A DNA stretch of 6,701 nucleotides. Source: Chitinophaga pinensis. Its GTDB lineage: Bacteria; Bacteroidota; Bacteroidia; Flavobacteriales; Flavobacteriaceae. The stretch covers positions 1 to 6,701 of the forward strand of contig CALPNL020000108.1 in NCBI GenBank assembly GCA_943324925.2, read 5' to 3'. This document shows positions 6,165-6,701 of the stretch, in pieces. Each line of letters starts with the position of its first letter. The first letter of the stretch is position 1. The notes under the pieces are model-generated. The model had not been told where the DNA came from, did no database searches, and was given only the letters and a program-made list of their open reading frames with translations. A program made the position numbers and the translations under genes.

Positions 6165-6392
6165 ATGGCTAAAGGAATTTACACCGGAATTATTGAAATA
6201 GACGAAAACGGAAATTATTTTTGCGGAAGCTATCTCCTTGACTATCAAATGGTAACCAAGAGTTTTAAAGTTGGCGATAAAATTACCATTAAAACTGTTA
6301 TTGTAAATCCTAGTGATAAATCCTTTCCTATTTATGAAAAAAAATCTAGGAATTTTGCCATTGCCAACGATAAACAAGATAAAGAATACTAA
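6165..6392 (+). CDS. Small hypothetical protein, 75 aa
   Basis: I do not recognise the family. The start chosen is the ATG at 6165 (MAKGIYTG...), giving 75 residues. An in-frame TTG at 6135 would add ten residues but lies inside the -7 promoter box, so it is rejected. The protein is soluble, without signal peptide or membrane helix, and looks beta-rich: alternating strand-like stretches IYTGIIEID (5-13), NYFCGSYLLDY (17-27) and KVGDKITIKTVIV (35-47), then a charged C-terminus (KKSRNFAIANDKQDKEY). The VGDKITIKTVIVNP stretch suggests a small barrel (OB- or SH3-like), but that is only an impression. One Cys (20) is present. Its stop is 1 bp before the next ATG, so it is translated with the 46-aa gene. 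Codon use, A-rich leader and promoter support a real gene. Confidence 0.72.
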   Translation: MAKGIYTGIIEIDENGNYFCGSYLLDYQMVTKSFKVGDKITIKTVIVNPSDKSFPIYEKKSRNFAIANDKQDKEY

Positions 6393-6393
6393 T

Positions 6394-6534
6394 ATGTTTA
6401 AAATCCTAGCCAAAATCAACAAACTCGTTTTACCAAGTTTAACGAAGCAACGTTTGGATGTTACCAAAGCAAAAAATTGGCAAAAAGCACTAATCGCCTA
6501 CCGCTATTACGTAACTGTAAGAGCACTAGACTAA
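6394..6534 (+). CDS. Very small conserved-looking basic protein, 46 aa
   Basis: The ATG at 6394 follows the previous stop by 1 bp and has A at -3 and -6. A longer in-frame reading from 6313 would overlap the 75-aa gene and is not needed. The 46-residue product is very basic: K/R-rich at 3-24 (KILAKINKLVLPSLTKQRLD), then KAKNWQKALIAYRYYVTVRALD to the end. The pattern AKINK-LPS-K-LD-AK-Q-AI-YRYYVT-ALD matches, from memory, a short Bacteroidota family whose members are often auto-named 'SsrA-binding protein'. It is far too short to be SmpB (about 150 aa) and shows none of its OB-barrel, so that name should not be taken as function. Basic charge and the amphipathic helix suggest RNA, ribosome or membrane contact, but this is inference. 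A tRNA gene follows. Confidence 0.7.
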   Translation: MFKILAKINKLVLPSLTKQRLDVTKAKNWQKALIAYRYYVTVRALD

Positions 6535-6577
6535 TGCAAAATTTCAAAAACTCAAATTTGATTAATTTAATAATTCA

Positions 6578-6608
6578 TTTGCAAATTAGACATTAATACC
6601 TATATTTG
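6578..6608 (+). promoter_or_regulatory. Full consensus promoter for tRNA-Arg
   Basis: A -33 box TTTG (6578-6581), 19 nt, and a -7 box TATATTTG (6601-6608) make the best promoter in the window. The predicted start, near 6612-6614, leaves a 5' leader of about 8 nt before the tRNA at 6621. A strong promoter fits a stable RNA gene. The 86-bp gap after the 46-aa gene (6535-6620) holds nothing else that I can identify, and no GC-rich terminator hairpin. Confidence 0.8.
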
Positions 6609-6620
6609 CACCCACAAAAT

Positions 6621-6694
6621 GGCCTCGTGGCGCAACTGAATAGCGCATCTGATTACGGCTCAGAAGGTTACTGGTTTGAATCCAGTCGAGGTCA
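6621..6694 (+). tRNA. tRNA-Arg, anticodon ACG
   Basis: A 74-nt gene that folds into a full cloverleaf. The acceptor stem is GGCCTCG/CGAGGTC (6621-6627 with 6687-6693, including one G-U pair). The D stem is GCGC/GCGC with loop AACTGAATA. The anticodon stem is TCTGA/TCAGA with loop TTACGGC (6653-6659), placing anticodon ACG at 6655-6657. The variable loop is AGGTT. The T arm is ACTGG/CCAGT with loop TTTGAAT. The discriminator base is A at 6694. The 3' CCA is not encoded (the next bases are CAA), so a CCA-adding enzyme is required. A34 should be deaminated to inosine by TadA so that it reads CGU, CGC and CGA. Confidence 0.97.
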
Positions 6695-6701
6695 CAAAAC
6701 C

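Noticed and set aside
6313..6393. 27-codon N-terminal extension of the 46-aa gene.
   Set aside because: It would overlap the 75-aa gene in another frame. The ATG at 6394 has the right spacing and A at -3 and -6.
6144..6467. 107-codon minus-strand frame opposite the two small genes.
   Set aside because: The plus-strand reading has promoter, A-rich starts and tight coupling. The minus-strand product is Phe/Asn/Ile-rich and looks like a complement artefact.
6535..6620. Possible small RNA or terminator between the 46-aa gene and the tRNA.
   Set aside because: Only short AT palindromes such as CAAATTTG are seen. The region is explained by the tRNA promoter.
6621..6701. tRNA gene as an integration site (att) for a mobile element.
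   Set aside because: No integrase, direct repeat of the tRNA 3' end or foreign-looking DNA is visible, and the window ends 7 bp after the tRNA, so this cannot be judged.

Overview
This window looks like ordinary chromosomal DNA from a Bacteroidota bacterium, most likely a Flavobacterium or close relative. It is AT-rich. Nearly every leader carries the Bacteroidota -7 box TAnnTTTG, and Shine-Dalgarno sequences are absent. Most start codons have A at -3 and often at -6, as described for Flavobacterium johnsoniae. The proteins also read as flavobacterial. No mobile element, CRISPR array, phage gene or sign of recent transfer was seen. The longest gene-free stretch is 138 bp (885-1022).

Layout. 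An exported DUF2911 protein with a TPR-like tail is on the minus strand (39-884). It diverges across a 138-bp promoter region from a two-gene plus-strand operon: an SRPBCC-fold protein (1023-1493) and, 2 bp later, a DNA photolyase (1496-2782). The photolyase gene ends 2 bp from the end of a convergent minus-strand operon. That operon runs, in transcription order, from a short TatD-family hydrolase (4177-4821) to tcdA, the t6A dehydratase gene (3441-4160), to a beta-phosphoglucomutase-like HAD hydrolase (2785-3438). A 68-bp divergent promoter region separates tatD from a plus-strand MFS transporter (4890-6104). Then come two very small, tightly coupled genes (6165-6392 and 6394-6534) and tRNA-Arg(ACG) at 6621-6694 with a textbook promoter.

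How the genes fit together. The SRPBCC/photolyase pair is a light-damage repair unit; SRPBCC proteins recur beside photolyases in many bacteria, but their role is unknown. The tatD-tcdA-HAD operon combines nucleic-acid housekeeping with a small-metabolite phosphatase or mutase. The MFS gene, the DUF2911 gene and the two small genes have no clear functional partner here.

I found no convincing new multi-gene system. The points most worth a second look are the near-leaderless tatD promoter interlocked with the MFS promoter through an inverted repeat, the 75-aa/46-aa small-gene pair (whose first gene has a misleading upstream TTG start inside its own promoter), the convergent gene ends with no room for a terminator, and a Trp-to-His change near the photolyase active site.
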